Assembly: GCF_014077095.1 (NCBI RefSeq)
Contig: NZ_JACGVG010000032.1
Coordinates: forward strand, 1-64,000
Length of the DNA stretch: 64,000 nucleotides
Source: Colwellia sp. MB02u-6
GTDB taxonomy: Bacteria > Pseudomonadota > Gammaproteobacteria > Enterobacterales > Alteromonadaceae
Reading direction: 5' to 3'
Position numbers and translations under genes: made by a program. Of this stretch, positions 30,900 to 41,567 are shown one piece after another; position 1 is the first letter of the stretch, and every line of letters begins with the position of its first letter. The notes beneath the pieces are model-generated. The model did no database searches, was not told the origin of the DNA, and saw nothing but the letters and a program-made list of their open reading frames with translations.

Positions 30900-32288
30900 A
30901 TGGCAAAGTTAGTAAAATTAGAATTCGTTTGTACCGATTGTGGCATGAACTACCCTCGTTGGCAGGGTCAATGCCGATGCGGGGCATGGAATACCTTAGC
31001 TGAGATGAAAATCCCCGCCAGCCAAAGTAAACATCCAACAAAAAGTCGTATCTCAACCGGTGGTTATGCCGGTGGTACTGGCGGTGGCTCTAAAAAAATC
31101 AATGAAATAGCCTCTACTGAGGCTGAAAAGCAATTAACCGGCATAGGTGAGCTTGACCGAGTATTATGTGGCGGCGTTACTACAGGTTCTGTCAATATCG
31201 TATCAGGTGATCCAGGCGCGGGGAAAACGACCTTGCTGTCCGATTTAGTTGCCCGTATGTCAAAAATAATGCCGTCACTTTATTGTACTGCCGAAGAGTC
31301 GCTTTCGCAGTTCAAAAATAGGGTACAGCGTTTAAAGCTTGAGTATAATCCTGACGAATTGTACTTGTTGTCAGAAACCAGCGTTGAAGCTATTATTGAG
31401 GAGCTAGAGCAAAAGCAAATCAAATTTGCCGTTATTGACTCCATTCAAGCTGTGGTTACCGACAATGCTAATGGTAGCCCGGGCTCTCCATCACAGGTAA
31501 AAGGTGCTGCTCAGTTGTTAACGCAATACTGTAAACAAAATAACGTCACCATGTTTCTGATTGCACATGTCAATAAAAACAATGAAATTGCTGGACCTCA
31601 AACCTTAGTGCATATTGTTGATGCTTTACTACATATCGATACTAATGATGGCCAAATACGCACATTAAGAGCAAATAAAAATCGCTTTGGTGACATTGAT
31701 ACTGTGGGAATCTTTAAAATGTGTGAACGCGGTATGCTAAGTGTTGATAATCCCAGTGAAATATTTTTATCTGGCTCGAGTACTGAATCACCTGGCTCAG
31801 CCATTACTTGTATTCGCAAAGGCAATCGAAACTTACTATTAGAAATTCAGTGTCTCACCACAGAAACCGAAGCTGAGTTTCCACAACGCGTTTGTGTTGG
31901 CCTCAATATGAATCGTATTAAAATGTTAACCGGAATTTTACGCAAACATACCAAAACCAAAATTTATCATGATACATTTTTCAATATCATCGGGGGTCTA
32001 AAAATAGACGAGTCAGAAACCTGTATTGATCTTGCCTTAGTTACAGCATTGTTAAGTAGCTTGAATGAATTTGTTATCCCAAGAACCACTTGCATCATGG
32101 GTGAGTTGAGCTTAAATGGTGATGTGCGTCCGATTGACAGTGGTGTGCCGCGTGTTAAAGAAGCGGCTCAACATGGCTTTACTGAAATATTTATTCCATT
32201 TCGAAATTATCATAAATCGATGGAAGGCTTAGGCGCTAAAATATCGCCCGTAAAAACTATTCATGAGTTAATTGAACTGATTAAATAG
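30900..32288 (+). CDS. radA: DNA repair protein RadA
   Basis: 462-residue RecA-like ATPase that drives branch migration during recombination. N-terminal zinc finger C11, C14, C25, C27 (FVCTDCG, QCRCG). Walker A GDPGAGKTT at 103-111. The RadA-specific KNRFG motif is at 260-264. The C-terminal Lon-protease-like domain is marked by IMGELSLNGDVRPI. Complete; E. coli RadA is 460. Confidence 0.97.
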   Translation: MAKLVKLEFVCTDCGMNYPRWQGQCRCGAWNTLAEMKIPASQSKHPTKSRISTGGYAGGTGGGSKKINEIASTEAEKQLTGIGELDRVLCGGVTTGSVNIVSGDPGAGKTTLLSDLVARMSKIMPSLYCTAEESLSQFKNRVQRLKLEYNPDELYLLSETSVEAIIEELEQKQIKFAVIDSIQAVVTDNANGSPGSPSQVKGAAQLLTQYCKQNNVTMFLIAHVNKNNEIAGPQTLVHIVDALLHIDTNDGQIRTLRANKNRFGDIDTVGIFKMCERGMLSVDNPSEIFLSGSSTESPGSAITCIRKGNRNLLLEIQCLTTETEAEFPQRVCVGLNMNRIKMLTGILRKHTKTKIYHDTFFNIIGGLKIDESETCIDLALVTALLSSLNEFVIPRTTCIMGELSLNGDVRPIDSGVPRVKEAAQHGFTEIFIPFRNYHKSMEGLGAKISPVKTIHELIELIK

Positions 32289-32448
32289 TGCCTTGGTAAC
32301 AGACATCGTTAGCGAGATTATTGCACAGTAAATGGCATAAAATAGCATTAGATCAATTGGCACTAATGCTACAAAGTGCGCTACATTGTGATAATAATCA
32401 CTTTGTTTAACGATGGCTTTCATACGATAGCGACGGTTCAAGTTGAAA

Positions 32449-32470
32449 AACCGAGAGGGATCGGGATTTT
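32449..32470 (+). terminator. Weak terminator-like hairpin downstream of radA
   Basis: CCGA (near 32449) and TCGG pair around a short loop within an A-run and T-run (CCGAGAGGGATCGGGATTTTTT). The stem is only four to five pairs. Confidence 0.3.
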
Positions 32471-32581
32471 TTATTTTGATTAAATATTATATTGCTAACA
32501 CCGGCTTCAGTTATCCCACAATTTGAGCTTTTGCTATTAAACTGTAAACGCTGGTTACGATATTCAGTAACTCATTTTACT

Positions 32582-33001
32582 TTAAAGCATGTCTCGTAAG
32601 GTTAAAAATGTTTTCTTACCACGGTTGGGACTCTCTTTAATCATAGTAATAGGAGACATTTTTAGGTTAAATTCCTCATAACCAGCTGAAATTATTTTTA
32701 TGATATTTTCGTCAAGTAGCTTAAATGTCATTGACCATTCACCAAAAGCTCTATCTTTGATATTCCCTTCATAGATCACTTCAATATTTCTATGTCGATT
32801 ATCCATAAGAATAGTTTGAAACAGTGCTTTAACTTTATCTTCTTCTCCTTCTAGAATTTGCATGACCTCACGGTCGTGATACAACAGCATTCCGGTTATA
32901 TCGAGTGCTTTGTTTTTTAATCGCCATTGTTTTAGCATAAGCATTAATTCGGCCTCTGATAAGCCTGCAGGAGAGATACTGGTATAAAGCAATTCAAACA
33001 T
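32582..33001 (-). CDS. BLUF-domain blue-light sensor
   Basis: 139 residues consisting of one BLUF (FAD-binding) domain plus a short C-terminal tail, like PixD/BlrB-type short photoreceptors. The photocycle residues keep the exact spacing of AppA: Y6, N30 and Q48 (Y21, N45, Q63 in AppA), and W89/M91 (W104, M106). Flavin photochemistry is therefore expected. There is no effector domain, so it must act through a partner. Adjacent genes (radA, metH) do not suggest one. Confidence 0.92.
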   Translation of the reverse strand: MFELLYTSISPAGLSEAELMLMLKQWRLKNKALDITGMLLYHDREVMQILEGEEDKVKALFQTILMDNRHRNIEVIYEGNIKDRAFGEWSMTFKLLDENIIKIISAGYEEFNLKMSPITMIKESPNRGKKTFLTLRDML

Positions 33002-33803
33002 AATAAGTTAACCCTATTTTAATCATTCTAAGTAGATTGAAACCCTAACAATATTATGCGAAATTCTCCGTAATATCTGCTGAATAATATTTCACAATTT
33101 TAAATAATTAGAAAGAGTAAATTTAATTTTTATTAAAACCTCACAAAATATTCTTTAGCTATCATAACAATCGTTTTACAGGTTTATTTACCCTATGAGA
33201 TTGGCCATACAAAATGGAGCCCTGTTATGTCGATAACGCCTACTAAGAATTTAAACCTCTGATTCACCTAGTTGATGCAAAATAACGGCAATTAGCGAGC
33301 AGAAGCGTTAGCGTTAAACCAATAGTCAGCACTTTAAATGCACAAAAAAATCGTTGTTTTTTTTCAGTCCAAAATTTTCAGTCCAACAATTGCTCACTAA
33401 GTCTGAATCTGATGACTAAAAATTCAACCTAGCTCAACCACCGTCACTGATGAAACACTTGTCTTAGTTGAGTCTGTTTGTTGAGATAGTGTCACTCAAT
33501 ATAACCATTATATGATCAAAGCCAAATTATTTTTAAGGTTATTTAGCTCTAAAACAGCTTAACTTAAAGGTGTTTTCGTTATTGTATAACGAAAATTAAG
33601 CACACAATGACCTGAATCTTACAACGTTACCTTGTCCAAAGATGAGGGTGATAGCCAATATTAAAAAATTGCTATAGCTTATGTAGCTATAGCAATTTTT
33701 AGGTTTATAGCATTTTTTATTAGCCTATCTTTGCTGTTATTGCTGCGCTATAAGATAGGTGAATAAAAATATTCCCTCGTCACTTTAAGCTAAGACTTAT
33801 AAT
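33002..33803. other. 800-base gene-free region between the BLUF gene and metH
   Basis: No ORF of useful length on either strand. The only clear element is the terminator at 33664-33700. Several A- and T-runs (33345-33370) and short repeats of CAGTCCAA-type sequence (near 33364 and 33380) are present, with no recognised function. Confidence 0.5.
33664..33700 (-). terminator. Strong bidirectional terminator downstream of metH
   Basis: A 16-base perfect stem, AAAAATTGCTATAGCT (33664-33679) with AGCTATAGCAATTTTT (33685-33700), loop TATGT. It is positioned 100 bases past the metH stop. Confidence 0.85.
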
Positions 33804-36800
33804 TTAAGAAGGTTCATAATCTAAATTAGCTGACAACCAGCGCTCAGCTTGTGGCATGGTCATTTCTTTACGGGCGGCATAACTTTCAACTTGGTCTTGT
33901 GCCACTTTTGCCACGGCAAAGTATTTAGACTCTGGGTGCGCGAAGTACCAGCCACTTACCGCAGCACCAGGCCACATAGCAAAACTTGAGGTTAAGTCCA
34001 TACCAATGTTTTCTTCGACATTAAGTAAGGTCCAAAGCAAGCCTTTCTCTGTGTGCTCTGGACAGGCGGGATAGCCTGGCGCAGGCCTAATACCCTGATA
34101 CCTTTCACGAATTAAACTATCATTATCTAAGGTTTCATCTGGCGCGTAGCCCCAATATTCTTTGCGAATTTTCTGGTGTAAATATTCAGCGCTGGCTTCA
34201 GCTAGTCTATCGGCAACTGCTTTAATTAAAATACTATTATAATCATCGTGATCGGCATTAAAGGCTTTCACTAACGCCTCAACACCAAAACCAGCCGACA
34301 CGGCAAAAGCGCCAATATAGTCATCAACACCTGAGGCTTTGTCTGCGACATAATCGGCTAAGCAACGATTATATTGGCCCGTGGGCTTTTTGCTTTGTTG
34401 ACGTAATTGGTGCAATTTCATTAAGGGTTCAGTACGCGAGTCGTCAGTGTAAAGTTGTAAGTCATCTTGCTCACGATTAGCTGGAAACAAACCAAATACC
34501 GCTTTTGCAGTTAATTTTTTATTATTAATAACATCATCTAACATCGCATTAGCGTCATTAAATAACTTAGTTGCCTCCACGCCTACGACTTCATGTCTAA
34601 GAATTAAGGGATACTTGCCAGATAACTGCCAAGTCATAAAGAATGGCGTCCAATCGATATAATGCCTAACAATATTTAAGTCGATATTATCAAGTACAGT
34701 TACACCTAATTTATTGGGCACCTTAGGTGTATAGTTATCAAAGTTGATCGGCACCGCATTGGCACGCGCATCTTTCAAAGAAATCAAACTGGAACGCGGG
34801 CCTTTTTTGTAATGGCGCTCACGCACTTTAACGTATTCAGCTGTTTGGCGCTCAACAAAGGCAGCTCTATGCTCATCAGAAAGTAGTGTACTTACAACAG
34901 AAACCGAACGTGAAGCATTAGGCACATAAACCACAGGATGTTGATATTGAGGTTCAATTTTTACTGCGGTATGCGCTTTAGAGGTTGTGGCACCACCGAT
35001 GAGCAAGGGTAAGTTAAATTCTTGGCGCTTCATTTCTTTAGCAACATGCACCATTTCGTCAAGTGAGGGAGTGATCAACCCTGACAAACCTATAATATCG
35101 ACCTTTTCAGCACGGGCAACACGTAAAATTTCTTCACATGACACCATCACACCTAAGTCAATAATCTCGTAATTATTACACTGTAAAACCACACCAACAA
35201 TATTTTTACCAATGTCATGAACATCACCTTTCACCGTTGCCAGCAATATCTTGCCGTTAGATTTTACTTCAGTTTTTTCTGCTTCAATAAAAGGGTTTAA
35301 ATGTGCGACCGCTTGTTTCATTACTCGGGCAGATTTAACCACTTGCGGTAAAAACATTTCGCCAGCACCAAATAAATCACCAACCACATTCATGCCGTCC
35401 ATCAACGGCCCTTCGATAACATCTAATGGCCGTTTAGCGACTAGTCTAGCCGCTTCAGTGTCCTCAAGAATAAACTCATTAATACCTTTAACGAGCGAAT
35501 ATTCTAGGCGTTTATTCACTTCTAACTCACGCCAGGTTAAATCAGCTTTGCTATTTTGACTACCGGCTTGGCCACGATATTCTTGTGCCACATCAAGTAG
35601 GCGTTCAGTAGCGCCGTCATCAGAGTTTTGTATAACGTCTTCAACTGCTAGGCGCAAGTTGTCGGGGATATCAGAATAAATCGCTAACTGGCCAGCATTA
35701 ACAATCCCCATGTCCATACCATTTTTTATCGCATGATAAAGAAAAACCGCATGTATCGCTTCACGCACTGGATTATTGCCGCGAAATGAGAATGAGACAT
35801 TAGAGACACCACCAGAAATCATGGCATGGGGTAAGTTTTGCTTAATGTCACCTACCGCTTCAATAAAATCACGCGCATAATTGTTATGCTCGTCAATGCC
35901 AGTAGCCACCGCAAAAACATTAGGATCAAAAATAATATCTTCAGCAGGATAGCCAATTTCATTGACCAAAATATGATAAGCGCGCTGACAAATTTGATAC
36001 TTACGTTCACGAGTATCCGCTTGGCCTTTTTCATCAAACGCCATAATAATCACCGCAGCACCATAACGGCGCAGCAGTTCAGCTTGTTCACGAAAGTTGT
36101 CTTCACCCTCTTTTAAACTGATTGAATTTACAATGCCTTTACCTTGGATACATTTTAAACCCGCTTCTAAAATATCCCATTTAGAAGAATCCAGCATAAT
36201 CGGCACTTTGGCGATATCTGGCTCACCAGCAATTAAATTCAGGAATCGAACCATGGCTGCTTGTGAGTCCAACATGCCTTCATCCATGTTGATATCAATA
36301 ATCTGCGCGCCATTTTCAACTTGTTGCAAAGCTACTGCGATGGCTTGATCGTAATTTTCATCGGTAATTAAACGTTTAAAAACCGCAGAACCCGTCACAT
36401 TGGTACGCTCACCTACATTAACAAACAAGCTATCATCTTTAATGGTCAGTGCTTCTAAGCCAGATAAACGACAAGCTATTTCTTTCGCTTTAATTTCCCG
36501 AGGCGCGATATTCGCTACGGCATCAGCCATGCCTTTAATATGCGCTGGTGTGGTGCCACAACAGCCACCAATAATATTTAAAAAACCCGCATTGGCCCAC
36601 TCAGCAACATGCTCGTCCATATCTTCAACGGTAAAATCATATTCACCAAAAGCATTAGGCAAACCCGCATTAGGATGAGCAGAAACAGCCACATCTGAAA
36701 TATGGCTTAATTCCTCCACATATTGGCGTAATTCAACCGGGCCAAGCGCACAGTTTAAACCAAATGAAATCGGTCTAGCGTGACGTAAAGAATTGTAAAA

Positions 36801-37532
36801 AGCTTCGGTGGTTTGCCCTGATAACGTTCGCCCTGATGCATCAGTAATCGTGCCTGAAATCATCACAGGTAAACGTTCACCACGACTTTCAAATACGGTT
36901 TCAACGGCAAATATAGCGGCTTTAGCATTAAGGGTATCAAATATTGTTTCAATTAAAATAATGTCACTGCCACCGTCAATCAAGGCATTGGTCGATTCAA
37001 TGTAAGCATCTTTGAGTTGATCAAAGGTTACATTACGATACGCCGGGTCGTTAACGTCAGGAGAAATTGAACAAGTGCGATTTGTTGGCCCTAACACGCC
37101 AGCCACAAAACGTGGTTTATCTGGATTTTTCGCGGTAAATTCATCAGCGACTTCACGTGCTAATTGCGCCGCAGCGAAATTAATATCAGCACTGTACTCC
37201 GCCATATCGTAATCAGACATGGCGATAGTGGTGGCGTTAAAAGTATTAGTTTCAAGAATGTCAGCACCGGCAACAAGGTATTCGCGGTGAATAGCTTTAA
37301 TAATCTCAGGTTGAGTCAGCACCAACATATCGTTGTTACCTTTAACATCGCTATGCCAATCAGCAAATTGCTCGCCACGATAATCTTGCTCTTCAAATTT
37401 ATACGCTTGGATCATAGTGCCCATAGCACCATCTAAAATAAGAATGCGCTTTTTTAATTCGGCTTGTAATAGGCCATAAGAAATTGACTGCACCACAGGT
37501 GCTTTTGATTGAGTATTGACTTGCTTAGACAC
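33804..37532 (-). CDS. metH: Cobalamin-dependent methionine synthase
   Basis: 1242 residues from the GTG at 37532 (E. coli 1227). It methylates homocysteine using methyltetrahydrofolate via B12. Domains in order: homocysteine-binding barrel (about 20-330; [12 protein letters not shown], zinc cysteines in GLNCALGP and GGCCGTTP), pterin-binding barrel (about 360-620; [11 protein letters not shown]), B12 cap and Rossmann domain (about 650-900; [13 protein letters not shown] carries the axial histidine), and the C-terminal SAM-dependent reactivation domain (about 920-1242). The GTG is chosen because AGGGA lies about seven bases upstream and the frame overlaps metA by 8 bases. An ATG at 37571 lies deep within metA. 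Confidence 0.96.
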   Translation of the reverse strand: MSKQVNTQSKAPVVQSISYGLLQAELKKRILILDGAMGTMIQAYKFEEQDYRGEQFADWHSDVKGNNDMLVLTQPEIIKAIHREYLVAGADILETNTFNATTIAMSDYDMAEYSADINFAAAQLAREVADEFTAKNPDKPRFVAGVLGPTNRTCSISPDVNDPAYRNVTFDQLKDAYIESTNALIDGGSDIILIETIFDTLNAKAAIFAVETVFESRGERLPVMISGTITDASGRTLSGQTTEAFYNSLRHARPISFGLNCALGPVELRQYVEELSHISDVAVSAHPNAGLPNAFGEYDFTVEDMDEHVAEWANAGFLNIIGGCCGTTPAHIKGMADAVANIAPREIKAKEIACRLSGLEALTIKDDSLFVNVGERTNVTGSAVFKRLITDENYDQAIAVALQQVENGAQIIDINMDEGMLDSQAAMVRFLNLIAGEPDIAKVPIMLDSSKWDILEAGLKCIQGKGIVNSISLKEGEDNFREQAELLRRYGAAVIIMAFDEKGQADTRERKYQICQRAYHILVNEIGYPAEDIIFDPNVFAVATGIDEHNNYARDFIEAVGDIKQNLPHAMISGGVSNVSFSFRGNNPVREAIHAVFLYHAIKNGMDMGIVNAGQLAIYSDIPDNLRLAVEDVIQNSDDGATERLLDVAQEYRGQAGSQNSKADLTWRELEVNKRLEYSLVKGINEFILEDTEAARLVAKRPLDVIEGPLMDGMNVVGDLFGAGEMFLPQVVKSARVMKQAVAHLNPFIEAEKTEVKSNGKILLATVKGDVHDIGKNIVGVVLQCNNYEIIDLGVMVSCEEILRVARAEKVDIIGLSGLITPSLDEMVHVAKEMKRQEFNLPLLIGGATTSKAHTAVKIEPQYQHPVVYVPNASRSVSVVSTLLSDEHRAAFVERQTAEYVKVRERHYKKGPRSSLISLKDARANAVPINFDNYTPKVPNKLGVTVLDNIDLNIVRHYIDWTPFFMTWQLSGKYPLILRHEVVGVEATKLFNDANAMLDDVINNKKLTAKAVFGLFPANREQDDLQLYTDDSRTEPLMKLHQLRQQSKKPTGQYNRCLADYVADKASGVDDYIGAFAVSAGFGVEALVKAFNADHDDYNSILIKAVADRLAEASAEYLHQKIRKEYWGYAPDETLDNDSLIRERYQGIRPAPGYPACPEHTEKGLLWTLLNVEENIGMDLTSSFAMWPGAAVSGWYFAHPESKYFAVAKVAQDQVESYAARKEMTMPQAERWLSANLDYEPS

Positions 37533-38475
37533 GAGATTTCCCTGGATGAATGGCTTTAATATGGTTTGCATCTAATTGATACGGCGTAATTTGATAAACG
37601 TAATAATTTAACCAATTGGTAAAAAGCAAACTACCATGGCTGCGCCACGTGTTTGCTGTGGCTGAATTGGGATCATTATCAGTAAAATAATTCTTAGGCA
37701 TTGACGTGGTATGGCCCATTTCAAGGTCACGAAAATACTCTTCACTCAAGGTTGTTGCGTCATACTCTGGATGGCCGGTAAGGTAGACTTGCTGCTTGTT
37801 TTTACTCGCAGATAAATACACCCCGGCCTCAGTTGACTCCGCCAATATTTCTAGATGTTCCAGTGTTTGATAATCCGATTTATCGATATAACCATAACGA
37901 GAATGAGGCACATTAAAACTTTCATCGAAGCCTCGGGTTAACTGCTCTTCTGGTTTCAAACAATGGTGGTGATAAACACCAGAGAGCTTTTTTTTACGCA
38001 AATGTCGCTTTAAACCATAATGATGATAAAGCGCTGCATGTGCTGCCCAACAAGAAAACATAGTTGAAGTCACATTTTTTTCTGCCCAGTCAAACACTTG
38101 ACAAATTTTGTCCCAAAAGGTTACTTGCTGATAATCCAACAACGCCAGCGGCGCACCGGTAATAATTAAACCGTCATATTGTTTATGTTTTATATCGTCG
38201 AACAAGCGGTAGAAATTATCTAGATGTGCTTGCGGCGTATTCTTAGATTCGTTGGCATGTATGCGGACAAATTCAACATTAATTTGCAATGGTGTATTAG
38301 CCAACATGCGCAGAATTTGCACTTCAGTTTCAATTTTATTGGGCATTAGGTTAAGAATAGCCACTTCCATTGGGCGAATTTCTTGATCTGCAGCGCGGCG
38401 TTCAGACATAACAAAAATATTTTCTTTGTCTAAAATCGTTAAAGCCGGCAATTCATCGGGGATTTTTATGGGCAT
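37525..38475 (-). CDS. metA: Homoserine O-acyltransferase (succinyl- or acetyltransferase)
   Basis: 316 residues, first committed step of methionine synthesis, glutamine-amidotransferase-like fold. Catalytic C142 ([10 protein letters not shown]), H235 and E237 (TGHPEYD) are present. Acyl-CoA preference in this family is linked to residue 111 (Gly for succinyl, Glu for acetyl); here it is alanine ([10 protein letters not shown]), small like Gly, so succinyl is more likely. It is the first gene of metA-metH, overlapping metH by 8 bases, and is probably repressed by MetJ at the operator upstream. Confidence 0.95.
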   Translation of the reverse strand: MPIKIPDELPALTILDKENIFVMSERRAADQEIRPMEVAILNLMPNKIETEVQILRMLANTPLQINVEFVRIHANESKNTPQAHLDNFYRLFDDIKHKQYDGLIITGAPLALLDYQQVTFWDKICQVFDWAEKNVTSTMFSCWAAHAALYHHYGLKRHLRKKKLSGVYHHHCLKPEEQLTRGFDESFNVPHSRYGYIDKSDYQTLEHLEILAESTEAGVYLSASKNKQQVYLTGHPEYDATTLSEEYFRDLEMGHTTSMPKNYFTDNDPNSATANTWRSHGSLLFTNWLNYYVYQITPYQLDANHIKAIHPGKSRV

Positions 38476-38594
38476 AGTACTAACCTAATGTCGGGTAATT
38501 CATTATATCTGTGATCGCTATAAAACAACGCTGAAAAAAAATATTGCTCTTTACCATTTATATCTAACTACAATGTGACTTGGATTGCTAGCTA

Positions 38595-38621
38595 TGTCAA
38601 CCTCTAAACGTATAGACGTCT
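38595..38621 (-). promoter_or_regulatory. MetJ operator (met boxes) and promoter element of metA-metH
   Basis: Two abutting 8-base met boxes: AAACGTAT (38606-38613) and the perfect consensus AGACGTCT (38614-38621). On the minus strand a perfect TTGACA (38595-38600) follows directly, suiting the -35 of the metA promoter, about 120 bases before the ATG. Tandem AGACGTCT is the established MetJ-SAM binding site. Confidence 0.75.
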
Positions 38622-38811
38622 AAAAACTTTAATATGATTTAGCATTTTATCGTTTAGTCGCAAAGAAAATTTACGACAAAAAACCTCTAATGGCTCAATT
38701 ATAGCGCACGAAATATATTGTCATTTAAGCTAAACACTGTAATCTTAGCCGACTCGCGCACTTGGTCATTTGTCTCCAGAGACTTGGCTCCGCGCCTACC
38801 TAGGCAGCACA

Positions 38812-39462
38812 ATGAAAAACCTTCGTTACAGTTATCAAACAATCGAGTTTGGTAACACTGATATCCATCTTTGTACCTTACGTGATAAACAAGAATTTTA
38901 TGACCCTGAAGACATTGCCCAAAACTTAGGCATTTCATCAGCAACTTGGTCTTTATTTGGTGTTATTTGGCCATCAAGCTTAGTGCTGGCACATTTTATC
39001 TCGCAATACCCCGTTGGCAAAAAACGGGTATTAGAAGTAGGCTGTGGCATAGCGCTTAGTAGCTTACTATTAAACAAACAAAAAGCAGATATAACCGCAA
39101 CAGATTACCACCCAGAAGTAGGGAAATTTTTACTGAGAAACACCCTGCTTAATCAAGACGGTCCGATTAACTATGAGCAAACTAATTGGTCAAATAAACA
39201 AGATAGCTTAGGACTTTTTGATTTAATCATTGGTAGTGACCTACTATATGAAAATGAACATATTGAATTGCTTGCAAATTTCATCCAGGCCCATGCAAAC
39301 AAAAGTTGTGAAGTTATTCTTGTTGATCCGGGTCGCGGACGCAAAACTAAATTAAGTACAAAAATGCTAAAATTTGGTTTTAGCTCTACCCATATTAAAC
39401 CTGAGCATACCGATTACATTAAACAAGACTTCAAAGGTCATATTCTTAAATTTAAAAGATAG
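38812..39462 (+). CDS. Class I SAM-dependent methyltransferase, METTL16/lysine-methyltransferase-like
   Basis: 216 residues from the ATG at 38812; a TTG fourteen codons earlier is open but unsupported. SAM motif I is VLEVGCGIALSSLL, an acidic residue follows in ATDYHPEV, and the post-motif is FDLIIGSDLLYE, typical of the seven-strand protein-lysine methyltransferase type. The substrate is unknown. It is convergent with the next gene and shares a terminator hairpin with it. Confidence 0.8.
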   Translation: MKNLRYSYQTIEFGNTDIHLCTLRDKQEFYDPEDIAQNLGISSATWSLFGVIWPSSLVLAHFISQYPVGKKRVLEVGCGIALSSLLLNKQKADITATDYHPEVGKFLLRNTLLNQDGPINYEQTNWSNKQDSLGLFDLIIGSDLLYENEHIELLANFIQAHANKSCEVILVDPGRGRKTKLSTKMLKFGFSSTHIKPEHTDYIKQDFKGHILKFKR

Positions 39463-39465
39463 AAG

Positions 39466-39505
39466 CTTAGCTGCTTGTTGACTGATATATTAACAAGCAG
39501 CTAAG
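39466..39505. terminator. Convergent-gene hairpin
   Basis: A 14-base perfect stem, CTTAGCTGCTTGTT (39466-39479) with AACAAGCAGCTAAG (39492-39505), loop of 12, between two convergent genes. Confidence 0.6.
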
Positions 39506-39539
39506 GCATTACTTTACATACCTAAAAGTTTTATTGACG

Positions 39540-40133
39540 CTAAGCATTGCGTAACCAGCCTTTTTCTACGGCAAACTCAATTTGCTCAGCAACATAAGTC
39601 CATAGTTTTGGTGCTAAACTATCTAAGAAATTGTGACGCGCAATAACTTCAGATCGGCTAACATTATGCTTAGCCCAGCTCCCTCCGTCATTTTTCATAT
39701 TTTGCAGTAAAGGTAATACCCGATCCATTGCTTTGGCAAATTTAGCATCGGTTGTTTCTGCCGCTTCAAACTCTAACCACAAATTTAACATTTCTGAGCA
39801 TTGCTGTTCAGGCAACAAACCAAAAATACGCTTTGCCGCTTCAAGCTCTTTTGCTTCTTGCGCATCAAGTTCTGCTTGTGCTGCAAAGGCAAAAGTATCG
39901 CCGGCATCAATTTCTACTATGTCATGAATAAGTAACATGATAGTGACTCGAGCAACATTGACTGGCTCTGCGGCATAAACATGTAAGGTTTGCGCCATCA
40001 TGGCAATATGCCAGCTATGCTCAGCACTGTTTTCTGGTCTATTTTTGTCCGACTTTACCATCACTTTTCGGTAGACAGCTTTAAGACGGTCTAACTCTAA
40101 AATAAAATCTAATTGTTGCTTCAAGTCTTGCAT
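39540..40133 (-). CDS. HD-domain hydrolase (HDDC2/YfbR-like nucleotidase candidate)
   Basis: 197 residues. The metal site H...HD...D is seen as ENSAEHSWHIAMMAQ, LLIHDIVEIDAGD and KAMDRVLPLLQN. This is the arrangement of HD-family 5'-deoxynucleotidases and relatives such as HDDC2. Precise substrate is not readable from sequence. Soluble, single gene. Confidence 0.82.
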   Translation of the reverse strand: MQDLKQQLDFILELDRLKAVYRKVMVKSDKNRPENSAEHSWHIAMMAQTLHVYAAEPVNVARVTIMLLIHDIVEIDAGDTFAFAAQAELDAQEAKELEAAKRIFGLLPEQQCSEMLNLWLEFEAAETTDAKFAKAMDRVLPLLQNMKNDGGSWAKHNVSRSEVIARHNFLDSLAPKLWTYVAEQIEFAVEKGWLRNA

Positions 40134-40315
40134 TATTTCTCCTATATGAAAGCTAGCACGATGATTTTATGCTCACATAATTTGATATGGGGGGGGTTCA
40201 TCGATAACTCCACCTTTGTAACAAACACAATCTGTTAAAGTGTCAATAAAGCGACCTAATAGACTAGTGATAAATTTATCCCCTACCTTGGCAACATGAA
40301 AAAATGGTAAAAGTG

Positions 40316-40990
40316 CTAGTTCCTAGCTTTGGCTTTGGCTTTGGCATTATAGATTGAATATATTAAAGCCAAGAAAATACAAATACCTGCGGGTACAAAT
40401 AGCGCATAAAATTTAAACAAACTAAATAAATAAGTACCTAAGCCCCCACCGACAACAAATCCTATAATAATTAGCAGAAATAATAATGCCTTTCTATTAT
40501 CAAATGTATCGCCCCTTAATTTTGCACCTAACATAATACCCAAATCAGTAAAAATACCTGTGACATGAGTTGTTCTGATCACCGCACCACTATAAGTAGT
40601 GGCTAAGGCATTCTGCAATCCACACGCTGTTGAGGCTAAATAATGGCCATTTAAAGAGTCTTTTGTTAAGAAATAAATAGCACCAAAAAGCAATGCCGCT
40701 TCTAGGTACAGCAAACCACTATAATTGCGGCCTAATTTTAATGCCCCACCATGTATAAAGTAACCCGATATACCTGCCCCTATTAAAAAGCTAAATAAAA
40801 TAAGCAGTAAATGAAAAGCATCAGTAAATGTCGAGTTTACAACTCCTGTGCCAAGCAGTGTAGCCGTGCCAGATAAGTGCGAAATCGATTGATGTTTAAA
40901 GCCTAACAATCCAACCGCATTAATAAGTCCGGCCACTAAAGCAAGCACAAATGCACCGTATTCTACCCATCGGGGTAATTTTGAAATCAC
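40316..40990 (-). CDS. YoaK-family (DUF1275) membrane protein
   Basis: 224 residues with about six hydrophobic segments. The family blocks VAGLINAVGLLGFKHQSISHLSGTATLLG (near the start) and ALATTYSGAVIRTTHVTGIFTDLGIMLG (middle) identify DUF1275/YoaK. Function of the family is not established. The C-terminus is an Ala-Lys repeat (AKAKAKARN). No operon partner. Confidence 0.85.
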   Translation of the reverse strand: MISKLPRWVEYGAFVLALVAGLINAVGLLGFKHQSISHLSGTATLLGTGVVNSTFTDAFHLLLILFSFLIGAGISGYFIHGGALKLGRNYSGLLYLEAALLFGAIYFLTKDSLNGHYLASTACGLQNALATTYSGAVIRTTHVTGIFTDLGIMLGAKLRGDTFDNRKALLFLLIIIGFVVGGGLGTYLFSLFKFYALFVPAGICIFLALIYSIYNAKAKAKARN

Positions 40991-41328
40991 TATATTCCTT
41001 AAGCTCTTAGCACCTATTTGAGTATAAAATTAAGGTCAGCTTAAATTAAAATAAGCTAAAATAATTAACGATATGAAAATAGCCGAGTTACTTCACTAGT
41101 GACAAGCTGAGCAATATTTATATTGCCTTACATGTTTAAAAACTGTCGAGGTATTTTGCTTAATTAACTCGTGTTAATCATCTTGAATAACCGCTTAAGT
41201 TTCTTTAACAACAAATAATAAATTTGATATAAATTAATCGGTTACATAACTCTGACTTAAACTAGGCTCAGTAAGCACAACTAACGCCACCTAAGTTGTA
41301 CAATTACTCATCTATTTAAAACCTTACT
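40991..41328. other. Intergenic region with no visible gene
   Basis: AT-rich; no ORF, repeat or strong hairpin noticed. Confidence 0.4.
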
Positions 41329-41514
41329 TTATACCCAGTTAAATAAACCCGCTAGCCACTCAAAAGTTAACACTGTGGTAAATACCTTTAAGCCAACCAA
41401 GCTTAAAAGAAAAACAATGAGCAAGGTTTTATTTCTCTTACTTTTTATATTACGCCAATACAATAATTTTGCTTCAATTTCATCCATAATTTCATTTTTT
41501 ACATCTTTCATCAT
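41329..41514 (-). CDS. Small predicted membrane protein, unknown
   Basis: 61 residues from the first of two adjacent ATGs (41514, 41511). GAGAAG lies 4-7 bases upstream. A charged N-terminal half (KDVKNEIMDEIEAKLLYWRN) is followed by one hydrophobic segment (TLLIVFLLSLVGLKVFTTVL). I recognise no family. The good ribosome site and soluble-then-membrane layout make it a credible small gene. Confidence 0.5.
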   Translation of the reverse strand: MMKDVKNEIMDEIEAKLLYWRNIKSKRNKTLLIVFLLSLVGLKVFTTVLTFEWLAGLFNWV

Positions 41515-41567
41515 AATACTTCTCAATATAAATAATAACTTAGACTTATTTTATAGCTGATAAAGCC

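Noticed and set aside
32449..32470. Riboswitch downstream of radA
   Set aside because: Only a very short terminator-like hairpin is visible, with no aptamer-like structure.
35838..37436. Plus-strand open frames inside metH
   Set aside because: They lie antisense to a fully conserved gene and show no protein family features.
37533..37571. MetH start at the ATG 37571
   Set aside because: It would overlap metA by 47 bases; the GTG at 37532 has AGGGA at proper spacing and gives standard length.
40189..40198. G-run near 40190 as a quadruplex or regulatory site
   Set aside because: A single G-run cannot form an intramolecular quadruplex and no partner runs lie nearby.
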